Shown: positions 1-9,271 of the stretch, piece after piece
Layout: each line of letters starts with the position of its first letter
Numbering within the stretch: the first letter of the stretch is position 1
Source of the DNA: Amphimedon queenslandica
Taxonomy: Eukaryota > Porifera > Demospongiae > Haplosclerida > Niphatidae
Reading direction: 5' to 3'
Assembly (NCBI RefSeq): GCF_000090795.2
Contig: NW_003546600.1
Coordinates: 25,751-57,451, forward strand
Length of the DNA: 31,701 nucleotides
The notes under the pieces: model-generated
Seen by the model: only the letters and a program-made list of their open reading frames with translations
The model's database searches: none
What the model was told of the DNA's origin: nothing
Program-made: the position numbers and the translations under genes

Positions 1-829
1 GGTATCATCAACCTCCATTGTTAGACTTCAGGTACTGGATCTGTTTCTTTTCCAAGTGAGAGGTGTGCAGTGACTACTGGCTAGTGATCGGTGGGTGTAT
101 TGCTCAAGTATCAAGAGCTGAATATACTTAAAACTCACTGTGGTATCATTAATGATATTTATAACTGCAATGTGACTGTCATTCTGCAATCTGACCACCC
201 AGTCTGTAATCTGTTAGCATGTGCTGTGCATGTGCTGGTTGCAATAAATGTTATAATAAGTAAAGATTCAGTTAATTGAATTTCAGACCAATATTTTCTG
301 AAGCAATGATACATATACTATTATTATATTATTTATCAACTATAATAAGAAAATGGTTGATTATTAGCAACAGAAAGAGCATGCATGGATCAAATATTTA
401 AAGAATCGTGAAATCAAGAAATGAGAAATCAAGGAATCAAAGAGAAAAGGCTGTTAAAAATCAAGAGATTCAAGAAGAATGGAGAATCAGAAATCAGCAA
501 TGATTTTAAAAATCACTGAAGGATCTACAAATCAATTAAGATTCTATTGTAAAGAACAAACAGTATAATCATAAAAGAGTTAGACAATGACCATTATTAG
601 ATGAAATAGAAGATATTATTAGGCCACTCCGATATAATACATAGTTTCACAATGGCAACATGTCACTATATGCTGCCATTTCAAATTAATCAAACATAAA
701 TAATTGGGTCATTCTGTGTGTCTGCATTCTGTATGTGTGGTAAGACTTTACATTGAATAATAATTAATTCATACCACCCACTCAATTGTCCGCCCACGCA
801 TGTAATTGTAACAATTATATTGGCCTTAC
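1..829. other. Left-edge AT-rich stretch, no firm gene
   Basis: No convincing coding exon was found on either strand. It should hold intron and possibly the last exon(s) of the minus-strand FMC1-like gene that starts at 1110. One weak candidate is a minus-strand reading block around 20-85 preceded by an AG acceptor, which I could not tie to the FMC1 family. Around 400-520 the sequence is rich in short imperfect AATCAA/GAAATCA repeats. Short ATG-initiated frames here look like chance. Confidence 0.5.
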
Positions 830-1110
830 CCTGTGAATAGCAGAACTAGTTATATACTGGAGAAAGGCAGCAAGTGTCCTCTCTTCTCTTCCTCTGTCAT
901 ACAGTCCAGCTGGTACTCCTTTTCTCTCTCTCATGAACCTTTTTAAGTAGGACCAGGTAGCGTCTTTTGATGCGAACTAGAAGAAAGATAGAGAGGGAGA
1001 AGGTAAGGAGGGTTGAGGTCGCAAAGGTGGACTTTTACTTGTGATTCTGTTTCTTTTATTTTTCTCAGGATTTCACGACAAAGCGAGAAAATGCTTCTAC
1101 GAGCCGCCAT
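830..1110 (-). CDS. Small LYR-type mitochondrial protein, FMC1-like (partial, two exons)
   Basis: Two minus-strand exons join in phase 0. Exon 1 is 1110-1039 (24 codons, starts MAARRSIFSLCREILR, donor GTAAAA). Exon 2 is 976-830 (49 codons, donor GTAAGG after ...SSAIHR). The intron is only 62 bp and ends in a pyrimidine tract plus CTAG. The start and the REILRKIK helix resemble LYR-motif proteins, although the LYR triplet reads LCR. Exon 2 has a W-S-Y-L-K-R-F-M-R-E-R block that lines up loosely with the Y-R-Y-L-V-K-A-F-R-A-H block of human FMC1, an assembly factor of mitochondrial ATP synthase. About 40 C-terminal residues are expected in a further exon that I did not find. The ATG sits in ATTTTAAAATGGCGGC, with a GGGCGTGG box at 1129-1136 just upstream. 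The gene and its exons are well supported; the FMC1 assignment is tentative and another LYR or complex I-like small protein is possible. Confidence 0.5.
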
Positions 1111-1127
1111 TTTAAAATAATTACGAG

Positions 1128-1178
1128 TGGGCGTGGTAGTCCATCCCCCCCCCCCGCGCCCGGCGCGGGGGGCCCCAA
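1128..1178. promoter_or_regulatory. GC-rich promoter segment of the FMC1-like gene
   Basis: A GGGCGTGG box (1129-1136) is followed by a run of eleven or more C and a CGCGCCCGGCGCG block. It lies directly 5' of the minus-strand ATG at 1110, in otherwise AT-rich DNA. This looks like a small CpG-type promoter core. Confidence 0.4.
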
Positions 1179-1680
1179 TTTTACAAGTAGAGAATTCTCC
1201 ATTTTTTATAATTTTTATCTGATACATATTATGCATGTTCTTATGTTGTGCAGAAAGTTTGAGCTAATTCCGATCAAGTCATTTTAGATTTGTATTTATT
1301 TTTAAATTTGCTCCAAAATACGGGTTAAAGTCTCTGTACTATTGTAGTCAAATTTCACCGTAAGATTCAAAAGGAGAGAATTCCTTATAATTTTATTATT
1401 ACAGTTTTTGATGCATATACATGTACTTATGTTACGTAGAAAATCTGCACCAATTCTGATTAAAACTGGATTTTTTTACAAATTTTTAAAGCTGCTCCAA
1501 AATTGGGTAAAAGTCCCTGTGTCTCAGGCCAAAATTTGCAAAAATTGAAGGAGAGAATTTTTAATTTTTATAATTTTTTCTGGTGCATGCATGTTCTTAT
1601 GTTGCCGCATAGAAGTTTTGAGCTGATTTCAAGATTGAATTTTAAGTTAATCCAAAATGAACCCGCAAAGACCAAATGAA
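1178..1680. repeat. Three consecutive copies of dispersed repeat A
   Basis: Three diverged units start near 1178, 1366 and 1546. Each shows the order GGAGAGAATTCTC, ATTTTTATAATTTT, TCTGATACATAT, TTCTTATGTTGTGTAGAAAGTTTGAGCTGATTCCGAT (split here over several blocks), a T-rich stretch, and TTGCTCCAAAAT...GTCCCTGTA. The same family recurs at 6845-6985, 13903-14010, 17240-17570, 23085-23260 and, inverted, 30405-30620. A variant forms the array at 10364-11250. Confidence 0.75.
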
Positions 1681-1866
1681 TAATGGCAATTTTCTATTTT
1701 ACTAACTTAACAAATACTGACTGGAGTAAAGATTTGGCTTATCAATGTGTTTACTACTTTTTCATTGTCAGCCTTATGTATTATTATACATTAAGTCGTG
1801 AGGTGCAATTGTCACTTCAGTTACGGCTGTCGATCGGGCCCAAGTGTTACTGTTGCAGGTTCAAAG

Positions 1867-3252
1867 ATGAGTGAGCCCCAATCAAGTCCCATTGATGCTA
1901 TAGAGGATGAAGAGTATGTTGACTGCTTTGCTCCAACTTATGAACAGCTAAATAATAGGAATGGTGAACGAGAAGACTACACGACAATGGATAATCATGA
2001 AGAAGGTCCTATACAGCTGCAGGATTTTAATCGTGCAGAGGTACATCCTAACACTGTGGATCGTATTCCAAAATATATCAATTTCCCTAATGCTGCAAGG
2101 CAGTCAGTGTGGAGTACACCATTCATTGTTATGACAGTGCTACTGTCCATTATATTGGTTCTGATGGTGACTATACTCTGCTTGATGATAGCTCATATTG
2201 CTAGTAACAGGACCTCTCCTGACTTTGATGAATGGGCTAATGGTGTATCACAAAATACCTTTCAACTAATTGAAAACAATATCAACTTCACTGAGCTTGA
2301 TGAACAAATCTTACAAACTACAAGAGATTCTGCACAAAAGCTCATTAACATTTTCAATACTCTCTCTAATCTACAAGACACCAGTACCTCTACTGCTGGA
2401 GTGGCTGATGATATACTACTAATAGCACAAAAACTATTAGTACTACACAATGACTCAACTGCTTTACCTACCTCTTGTAAAGAGATTAAGGAGAGACAAT
2501 CATTCAGTCCATCAGGTTATTATGTACTGGCAGATGTTAACAATGCTACTTATGCTGCTTACTGTAATATGGAGGAGCTGTGTGGTTCAGGAGGAGGATG
2601 GACAAGACTAGCATATCTGGATATGACTGATGCTACACAGAACTGTCCTTTTGGGTTTGGATTGTACCAGTCAGGAGAAGTTAGAGCTTGTGGTAGGACT
2701 AACAGTACTAGTGCTAGCTGTGTTTCTGTTACATACTCATCTAATGGTATCAGTTATTCTCAGATATGTGGTAGAGTAACAGGATATCAGTGGGGATCAC
2801 CTAATGGTGTTTATCGTCCTACCAGTTCTTATCGTAGTGACATCAATTCTTTTTATGTTGATGGTGTAGGTATTACTCGTGGGTCTCCTCGTCAACATGT
2901 CTGGACACTAATAGCTGGGGATAATGAAATGACTAATTCATCAGGTTCATGTCCATGTAATAATGGCAGTACAGTATCAGTGCAGTCTTTTATTGGTAAT
3001 AACTACTTCTGTGAATCAGCGAATACTTATATATATTGGCTTCCTGCACTCTACTTATCTGATCCACTCTGGGATGGTGAAGGTTGTGGTTCTCTTGAAT
3101 CACCTTGTTGTAATGTTCCTGGTATCCCATGGTTTCACAGAGACTATGGTAGCAATACCACTACTGACTATATTGAGTTGAGGGTCTGTGCTAATGGTAG
3201 TACTGATCATGAAGACAGTCCTGTTACTTATTATGAGATTTATGTTAAGTAG
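1867..3252 (+). CDS. Type II membrane protein with tyrosine-motif tail and GGGWT (fibrinogen/intelectin-like) ectodomain, copy 1
   Basis: A single exon of 461 residues. The reading frame extends upstream to a GTG at 1798, but the first ATG is at 1867. It lies 8 bp after a possible 3' splice site (TTGCAG at 1858), so a 5'UTR intron is plausible. An acidic cytoplasmic tail (1 to about 83) carries Y17 (EEYVDC), Y25 (APTYEQL) and Y38 (DYTTM, a YxxM motif). One hydrophobic segment follows at about 85-111, with no signal peptide. The outside part has a helical stalk (about 117-190) and a Cys-rich domain from about 215 to the end. That domain contains GSGGGWTRLAYLDM near 240, PRQHVWTL, FIGNNYFCES, SDPLWDG, ESPCCNVPGIPWF and a C-terminal YYEIYVK, plus several N-glycosylation sequons. 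GGGWT is the entry motif of fibrinogen-related and intelectin domains. I know the whole arrangement from uncharacterised sponge and cnidarian proteins. Role inferred: cell-surface lectin-like receptor. Ligand unknown. Confidence 0.8.
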   Translation: MSEPQSSPIDAIEDEEYVDCFAPTYEQLNNRNGEREDYTTMDNHEEGPIQLQDFNRAEVHPNTVDRIPKYINFPNAARQSVWSTPFIVMTVLLSIILVLMVTILCLMIAHIASNRTSPDFDEWANGVSQNTFQLIENNINFTELDEQILQTTRDSAQKLINIFNTLSNLQDTSTSTAGVADDILLIAQKLLVLHNDSTALPTSCKEIKERQSFSPSGYYVLADVNNATYAAYCNMEELCGSGGGWTRLAYLDMTDATQNCPFGFGLYQSGEVRACGRTNSTSASCVSVTYSSNGISYSQICGRVTGYQWGSPNGVYRPTSSYRSDINSFYVDGVGITRGSPRQHVWTLIAGDNEMTNSSGSCPCNNGSTVSVQSFIGNNYFCESANTYIYWLPALYLSDPLWDGEGCGSLESPCCNVPGIPWFHRDYGSNTTTDYIELRVCANGSTDHEDSPVTYYEIYVK

Positions 3253-3932
3253 TATGACATTATCCAATAATGTCCTTCATATTTTGTTTCTTGATGTTCC
3301 CTTTTGTTAATTAAATTGGATTTAAGTTATTGTTAATCACATTTGCAGCGTGTATGGGCATTAGATCAGCCAACAAAGTACAATTGTATTTGTAAGAATG
3401 CAGCGGTGTTTACGAACGTCTGCAAACTAACACAGTGACACTATATTAACATTACAAAATATTGATGTCAGCAGTTTGGCTGTCAACTTTTGTTGACAGG
3501 AAACTCGTAGTATAATATTTGTATTTTCAATGCCATGTCAAGATGTTAAGAGGAGTGAGGAGTATGTTATGATTTTATGAGATCACTATGTGTCACAGAA
3601 TTTTTTAAAGCCTAAAATAATACTATCCAAATTTCCAGTGTTAGACATTTAAACTTAATGAAACCATTGTATTGTTGCGTTAAGACCAAATTTAAGAAGA
3701 CTAGTCATTTACAGAGTGTTTACAACTATAGTCTACTGTACTTTTAGTCGGTCATAACTCAATTCCTTTGTGAAATGTGTCATAATGCAACCTTATACAT
3801 GACAAGCTCTGGATCTATAAGATATGAACTACGATAGAGAATTTTGTTTTTGTGGTCATCGGTAGTCTTTATCGGACAACATCGATTTTCTAAAACAATA
3901 CGTTTTCACAAGAATACTCTTGGTTTTCAAGG
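3253..3932. other. Intergenic region between the receptor copies
   Basis: There is no coding evidence. A block at about 3472-3560 (TTTGGCTGTCAACTTTTGTT, then TGACAGGAAACT and ATATTTGTATTTTCA) is repeated at about 14428-14520, so it belongs to a dispersed repeat. The end of the interval must contain the promoter and 5'UTR of copy 2, but I see no clear core element. Confidence 0.5.
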
Positions 3933-5432
3933 ATGAACAACTGTGCTGCCTCCAGTGATGATATTGAAGAATATTATATTGATTGCGTTGCTCCCACTTA
4001 TGAGCAGGTACACCAGCCGATCCCCATGACAAGAATGTCTAATAATGAATATACTACGATGAATCATGAGAGCAGCTGTAGACAGCATCAGCTGGAAAGT
4101 TTTGAAGAGCCACAACAAACTGGCTTTGTTGAAAATAATGATGAGAGCTATGATGCTAAAGATGTCAATGCTAAGAGGTCAGTTTGTTGTACTACTAGTA
4201 ATGTCCTGCTGTGCTTTGTGCTAATAATGCAAGTGGCAATACTCATCACACTTGTCTTTCTGCTGGCACAAACATTTGCAGGAGATGCTACAAGTACAGG
4301 AACCAGCACTAGTCCAACTACTGCTGGTAGTACTGGTGGCATTAACTTCAGTCAATGGTCTAATGACATAGTATCTAAAGTTAGCAGCAATGTAACAGGG
4401 AGCCTTCCTGACTTCAATGAATGGGCTAATGGTGTATCACAAAATACCTTTCAACTATTTCATGAGAACAATACCAACTTCACTGGACTTGATAAACAAA
4501 TCTTACAAACTACAAGAGATTCTGCACAAAAGCTCATTAACATTGTCAATACTCTCTCTAATCTACAAGACACCAGTACCTCTACTGCTGGAGTGGCTGA
4601 TGATACATTGTTAATTACTAAACAATTGTTAACAGTGTTTAATAATTCAATTGTTAAATCATGCAAACAAATCCTCAATCAAGTACCCAACAGTCCATCA
4701 GGTTACTATATACTAACATCAATTAATGGATTGGCTACTTATACTGCTTACTGTAATATGGGAACATTGTGTGGTTCAGGAGGAGGATGGACAAGACTAG
4801 CATATCTGGATATGTCCGATGCTACACAGAACTGTCCTTCTGGGTTTAGACTGTACCAGTCAGGAGGAGTTAGAGCTTGTGGCAGAAATAGTAACAGTAC
4901 TGGTTGTTCATCAGTTCAGTTCCCATCTAATGGTATCAGTTATTCTCAGATATGCGGTAGAGTAACAGGATATCAATATGGTCACACTGATGCCGTGTAT
5001 CTTCCTACCAGTTCTTATCGTAGTGACATCAATTCTTATTATGTTGATGGTGTTAGTATCACTCGTGGATCTCCTCGTCAACATGTCTGGACACTAATGG
5101 CTGGTATTAGTGAATCAAGCTCTGCATCATATGCATGCCCATGTAATACTGGTAGTACAGCAGCAGTGCAGTCTTTTATTGGTAATAACTACTTCTGTGA
5201 ATCAGGTAGTCCTATTAGCAGTTCATCACGTAGGCTCTACACATCTGATCCACTCTGGGATGGCCAAGGTTGTCGTTCTCGTGAATCACCTTGTTGTAAT
5301 GTTCCTGGTATCCCATGGTTTCACAGAGACTATGGTAGCACTACCACTACTGACTATATTGAGTTGAGGGTCTGTGCAAATTCTCCTAATGAAGACAGTC
5401 CTGTTAGTTATTATGAGATTTATGTTAAGTAG
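3933..5432 (+). CDS. Type II membrane protein with tyrosine-motif tail and GGGWT ectodomain, copy 2
   Basis: A single exon of 499 residues, paralogous to the gene at 1867 and in the same orientation. The cytoplasmic tail keeps the same three tyrosine modules in the same order: Y14/Y15 (EEYYIDC), Y23 (APTYEQV) and Y40 (EYTTM). The sequence between them differs. One membrane span lies at about 91-113. The extracellular part begins with a Ser/Thr/Gly-rich linker (about 118-140) absent from copy 1, followed by a duplicated stalk start (FSQWSNDIVS, then FNEWANGVSQ). The shared stalk and the GSGGGWT...YYEIYVK domain follow. Nucleotide identity with copy 1 is highest in the stalk (about 4490-4605 against 2303-2418). 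Like copy 1 it probably acts as a surface recognition receptor able to recruit SH2 proteins or endocytic adaptors; that role is inferred. Confidence 0.8.
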   Translation: MNNCAASSDDIEEYYIDCVAPTYEQVHQPIPMTRMSNNEYTTMNHESSCRQHQLESFEEPQQTGFVENNDESYDAKDVNAKRSVCCTTSNVLLCFVLIMQVAILITLVFLLAQTFAGDATSTGTSTSPTTAGSTGGINFSQWSNDIVSKVSSNVTGSLPDFNEWANGVSQNTFQLFHENNTNFTGLDKQILQTTRDSAQKLINIVNTLSNLQDTSTSTAGVADDTLLITKQLLTVFNNSIVKSCKQILNQVPNSPSGYYILTSINGLATYTAYCNMGTLCGSGGGWTRLAYLDMSDATQNCPSGFRLYQSGGVRACGRNSNSTGCSSVQFPSNGISYSQICGRVTGYQYGHTDAVYLPTSSYRSDINSYYVDGVSITRGSPRQHVWTLMAGISESSSASYACPCNTGSTAAVQSFIGNNYFCESGSPISSSSRRLYTSDPLWDGQGCRSRESPCCNVPGIPWFHRDYGSTTTTDYIELRVCANSPNEDSPVSYYEIYVK

Positions 5433-5830
5433 TGAAGTCGTTGTGTATGTGTGCATTTCTGATCAAAAATGGTAATCCCCAAAAAATTACAATTAGTTTG
5501 TTTTGTAGTATTTCTATATGATTGCTGCCAACTTTTTTGTAGTAAAGTCAGTTTACACCAAAAGGTCATCGTCATTTTTGTTATAATATCAATACTCATC
5601 ACTCCAGCAGCGTTAATTGTATCATGATAACATATCATGTATTTCTGAAAGTGCAATCATGCATTAGATACTTTTATGAACTATCTATGCTTTACTAGAT
5701 CTATGCTTTACTAGATCTATGCGTTAATACAAGCAGCATTACCACAAACAATCCAATGATTAAAAATGCATTATGGTAATTTGGGCGTGGTTTATTTGTA
5801 CCACGCCCATATTGTGCAAAGCTAAGGAAA
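5433..5830. promoter_or_regulatory. Intergenic region with the V-ATPase F promoter
   Basis: It contains a short tandem repeat of CTATGCTTTACTAGAT (5685-5720, about 2.5 copies). At 5783-5808 there is an inverted pair of GC boxes, GGGCGTGGT and ACCACGCCC, separated by 8 bp and ending 22 bp before the ATG of V-ATPase F. The same GGGCGTGG core stands upstream of other housekeeping genes in this window. Confidence 0.5.
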
Positions 5831-6695
5831 ATGGCTGGCAAGGCAGCAAACAAGTTGATGGCGATCATAGGAGACGAGGTAAGACAGTATAGCCGCTAGT
5901 ATCTCAATACCTAGACTATAGGACACCTGTACCGGGTTCCTGCTCGGAGGAATAGGAGAATATAACGCTAAAAGACACCCAAACTTTCTTGTAGTCAATA
6001 AAGGTCAGCTAGTACACTGTAATGTCTACTGGCGTGTGTTAGGGAAAGTATTGGGTATACTGGGCGGAGAAGGAAGTGATAGGATGGCAGTGTTTCTGTG
6101 TCATTTGGGACAGTGTTGTAAAGCTTGACTTATTTATTACTAATTTTGAGCAGAAAATAGAAACAAAATTGAAGCACAATTTCTTGTAAAGAAGAACATT
6201 ATAGCCGATATGGTTCATTATTATGATGCATTATGTTACCCTGTTAGTGTTAGAGTGTAGCCCATTGTTATTCTATTGTACATTCATTGTTCACACTCAT
6301 CCATACACAGACACTCCTGTATCAGATATTGAGGACTCATTCCGAGCTTTTACTGGCCGGGCTGACATTGCAATCATACTAATCAACCAATATGTAAGAA
6401 AGAAATAATCTTAATAATGTTTAAACTATCTCTCTCTCTTTTTCGTTTAAATCTCTTCTCTTCCACAGATTGCTGAAATGATACGTCACATTATTGATCA
6501 GCATGATAAAGCCATACCCGCCATTTTAGAAATACCATCAAAAGATCAACCTTATGATCCGAGCAAAGACTCCATACTGAGAAGAGCAAAGGTATATTAA
6601 CTGAAAAATAATTATACCTTTTATTTGTCACTCTCTCTCTTCTCTTCTCTTCTCTTTTCTTGCAGGGTATGTACAATGCTGATGATTTCAGATAA
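5831..6695 (+). CDS. ATP6V1F: V-type proton ATPase subunit F (ATP6V1F)
   Basis: Five exons: 5831-5878, 5922-6003, 6311-6393, 6469-6591 and 6666-6695. All have GT-AG borders, and together they encode 121 residues (about 119 in other animals). The product is subunit F of the V1 sector, part of the central rotor stalk that couples ATP hydrolysis to proton pumping into lysosomes, endosomes and vacuoles. Diagnostic blocks are KLMAIIGDE (exon 1), [20 protein letters not shown] (exon 2), IEDSFRAF and IAIILINQY (exon 3), [20 protein letters not shown] (exon 4) and a C-terminal GMYNADDFR (exon 5). These match the family almost residue for residue. The first intron is only 43 bp. The start ATGGCTGG lies in an AAAATGGC context. 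The gene converges on the SLC15-like gene. Confidence 0.95.
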
Positions 6696-7134
6696 ACATT
6701 TCAAGTAGACTTACAAATTGCACTTTATTATTAGAATTGTATAATGATAGTGGTGTGTGTAGTAGCTATATCATGCTAGTAATTAGTTATTATTATTTAT
6801 GAATATTGTACTGCTTTTAAGCAATTCTGTTATAAGATGGAATGTTAAAGTTGCTCCAAAATTGAAAAGGAGAGAATTCTCAATTTTTATAATTTTATAT
6901 GATACATATACATACAAGATGTTGTGTAAAAACTTTGAGCTGATTCCGATTCAAAATTTTCGAGTTATGACCATTTTTTAAAGTGGCAAATTAAAAATAA
7001 TAATGAGCACTAATTTTCTGACTATCAATATGTAATATGCCTTGGCTGCAGTTTAAATTGAATGACAAATTAATAATTAAAAAAAAACTACCTACACAAA
7101 CTACTTATTGTTATTCTGATCATACTGTGTCAAT
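6696..7134. repeat. Convergent intergenic spacer with one copy of repeat A
   Basis: The 3' ends of the V-ATPase F gene and the minus-strand SLC15-like gene face each other here. One copy of dispersed repeat A lies at about 6845-6985 (AAAGTTGCTCCAAAATTG, GGAGAGAATTCTC, TTTGAGCTGATTCCGATTC). Nothing else was recognised. Confidence 0.6.
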
Positions 7135-8703
7135 TCACTGGATTGAGAAGTCCAATTGTGAATCCCTCTTAGTATGTTTCTCTTCTTGTTCAATATTTTT
7201 GATGGCAAAGTTCTCAGCAATTTGATGAATGTTAATTTCAACTTCTCTCACACGCAACTTGTATCTCTTAGCAAGAAATATATAAATCAGTAAAATTATT
7301 AAAGACATGATGGTCTTTGCAAGTAGAAAGTAGAATCCACGACCCAAGGACTCCTTAGGATGCAGGAAGTGAAGGAATGGAAGAAATAATGCAAAATCAA
7401 CAAATATTCTTAAGCCCCAGAAGAAAAGCAGCAATCCAATCATGGTTCCCCTCATTGATTTAGGACACTGAGCAAGGATAAACTCAACCAGTACAACATT
7501 GTACATGTACCAAAGACTTGCATCAGTGATGTTAATAATAATCCATTCATGAGTTGTAATGGATAAGTTTTTGTCATCGTAAAGAGTAAAGCAACGAAAT
7601 GTTTGTCCAAAATGATAATTACCAATGAATGCTAGACCAGTGTAAAGGATGTTAAGAAGAACTATTAGTACCAGACCCATTCCTATTCTCTTCAGCATAC
7701 TGGGAATGTACTTATGAAAACAAGGATATACCAGAAATTGATGGAAGAAAATGATAGATACGTATGCTATACTAAATGAGAAGTCAATATTTTCTGGGTC
7801 ATTGCATCCATATACTTGAGAGGCTAATCCTTCAGTATATTCTTTACACAACCCTGATGCCACAGCACAGACAACTACCAGTGGTATTAATCTAAAGAGA
7901 GTCTTCACATCTTCTACCTCTTCCTCTGTGAATGGTCCACCATATTTATCCTTACCCAGGTCTAGTCTTGAAGGAGCCTCTTCCTCCCAGTAGGTCAGAG
8001 CACTACGATTCTCAGGATACTTGTGCTTCCTGGTATAACACAATACTCTAACTATCAGTTTGACTGGATTAACTGTATTCACAGGAGTAGTATCAAGATA
8101 ACCATTGAAGAGACTGTGACTGACTAGTACTGCAGATACACAGACAATAGCAGCTAGTAACAGATGTAGTGTTGTTATATTAGACCATAAAGTAACAGTA
8201 ACAATAACAACAATAGGTCCAATATTATGCCAGTGTAGTACTGCAGTTAGTTCACTGCTTGATGATCCAATAAGCTGATCAATATTGAATGGTAACAGAT
8301 TAACACGTACAACTGCAAAAGTAACCAATGATAATGCACATAATATCGACAGTAGGTAGTTGTATGATGGTAGAAGCATGAAGATGATTATCAAAGGAAT
8401 TAGTAAAATAAATGTAATATATGATCCAACCAGAACAAGTTTATATCTGCTTATTAAGAAATCTCCTAAATATCCAGCAATGAAGTAAATAAGACAGAAT
8501 CCTAATAATATAAGAAAATAAAAGGATGTGTCAGTACACAAAATAACTAAATTCTGGCTGATAGAGATCATGAGGTCCCAGAATAGTACCAGTAGTGCTC
8601 CCTTAGAGTGAATGAACTGGAAACGATAAAAGGAAGGACAAGAGGAACATCTCCTTCTACTAGTAACTGATGATGAGCTTAATAGAGGAACACTATCAGA
8701 CAT
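7135..8703 (-). CDS. SLC15/POT-family (peptide/histidine transporter-like) membrane protein
   Basis: An intronless frame of 522 residues starting at ATG 8703, with about 12 hydrophobic segments in a 6+6 MFS pattern. The central loop carries the SLC15A3/A4-type signature: PENRSALTYWEEEAPSRLDL, then GKDKYGGPFTEEEVEDVKT, leading into the second half. SLC15A3/A4 export histidine and di-/tripeptides from endolysosomes with protons. The N-terminus reads MSDSVPLL, an acidic dileucine motif (DxxxLL) that fits endolysosomal sorting. The TM1 proton-coupling motif ExxER of POT transporters is not visible; that position reads FWDLMISISQNL. This is therefore a diverged branch, and its substrate and coupling are uncertain. 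Length is a little below the roughly 570 residues of SLC15A4. Lack of introns sets it apart from most neighbours and fits an expanded or retroposed family. Confidence 0.75.
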   Translation of the reverse strand: MSDSVPLLSSSSVTSRRRCSSCPSFYRFQFIHSKGALLVLFWDLMISISQNLVILCTDTSFYFLILLGFCLIYFIAGYLGDFLISRYKLVLVGSYITFILLIPLIIIFMLLPSYNYLLSILCALSLVTFAVVRVNLLPFNIDQLIGSSSSELTAVLHWHNIGPIVVIVTVTLWSNITTLHLLLAAIVCVSAVLVSHSLFNGYLDTTPVNTVNPVKLIVRVLCYTRKHKYPENRSALTYWEEEAPSRLDLGKDKYGGPFTEEEVEDVKTLFRLIPLVVVCAVASGLCKEYTEGLASQVYGCNDPENIDFSFSIAYVSIIFFHQFLVYPCFHKYIPSMLKRIGMGLVLIVLLNILYTGLAFIGNYHFGQTFRCFTLYDDKNLSITTHEWIIINITDASLWYMYNVVLVEFILAQCPKSMRGTMIGLLLFFWGLRIFVDFALFLPFLHFLHPKESLGRGFYFLLAKTIMSLIILLIYIFLAKRYKLRVREVEINIHQIAENFAIKNIEQEEKHTKRDSQLDFSIQ

Positions 8704-9271
8704 TACTACTGATGAAGAGAAAGGATTGAGAAAGCGGAGAGACTTCAGAACCCTTTAATCAATCTGCCTATTCCTAGCCTGCAGTATGAAACTGGTCCAA
8801 ACATGTGCTTGTTTATATCAAGAGCACATAATCAACAATATTACTTTCAATTCAAGATGAAGCATTGTTTGAATACAAAATTAAACATAAATATTTTTGT
8901 TAGAATCCCATGCTAGTTTTTACAGCAGTGCATTGTTCACACATTTTGATGATAATCATTCATTATTTTCAGTATAACACTATGGTCTAGTGATAGATCA
9001 CATTAATAATAATAATAACACTATGATAGTAATCACACATTAATTATAAACATTTCACTATTTTTGTTTCACTATAACTTATAAACATTAAACATTTTGA
9101 CAAGTCAATATAACAATCAAATAAAAAAGAGCATGCCCATATACTGTAGCATAAAATTTGCGACATCTTCATTTTTGTAAATTTAAAATATCAAATAAAA
9201 ATACATGTATCAAAGTGAAGAACTATTACACAAAATTATAAAGTTAGCAGTTGACATTAAAGTGTAAATAT
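8704..9271. other. AT-rich spacer between PPCS 3' end and SLC15-like 5' end
   Basis: Both flanking genes are on the minus strand. The stretch should contain the PPCS 3'UTR and the SLC15-like promoter. It has short AAT runs at about 9005-9020. No open coding region or recognisable repeat was found. Confidence 0.5.

Noticed and set aside
1683-1874. Short plus-strand frame overlapping the start of receptor copy 1
   Set aside because: It is AT-rich, has no homology and is in another frame; it is more likely promoter or 5'UTR.
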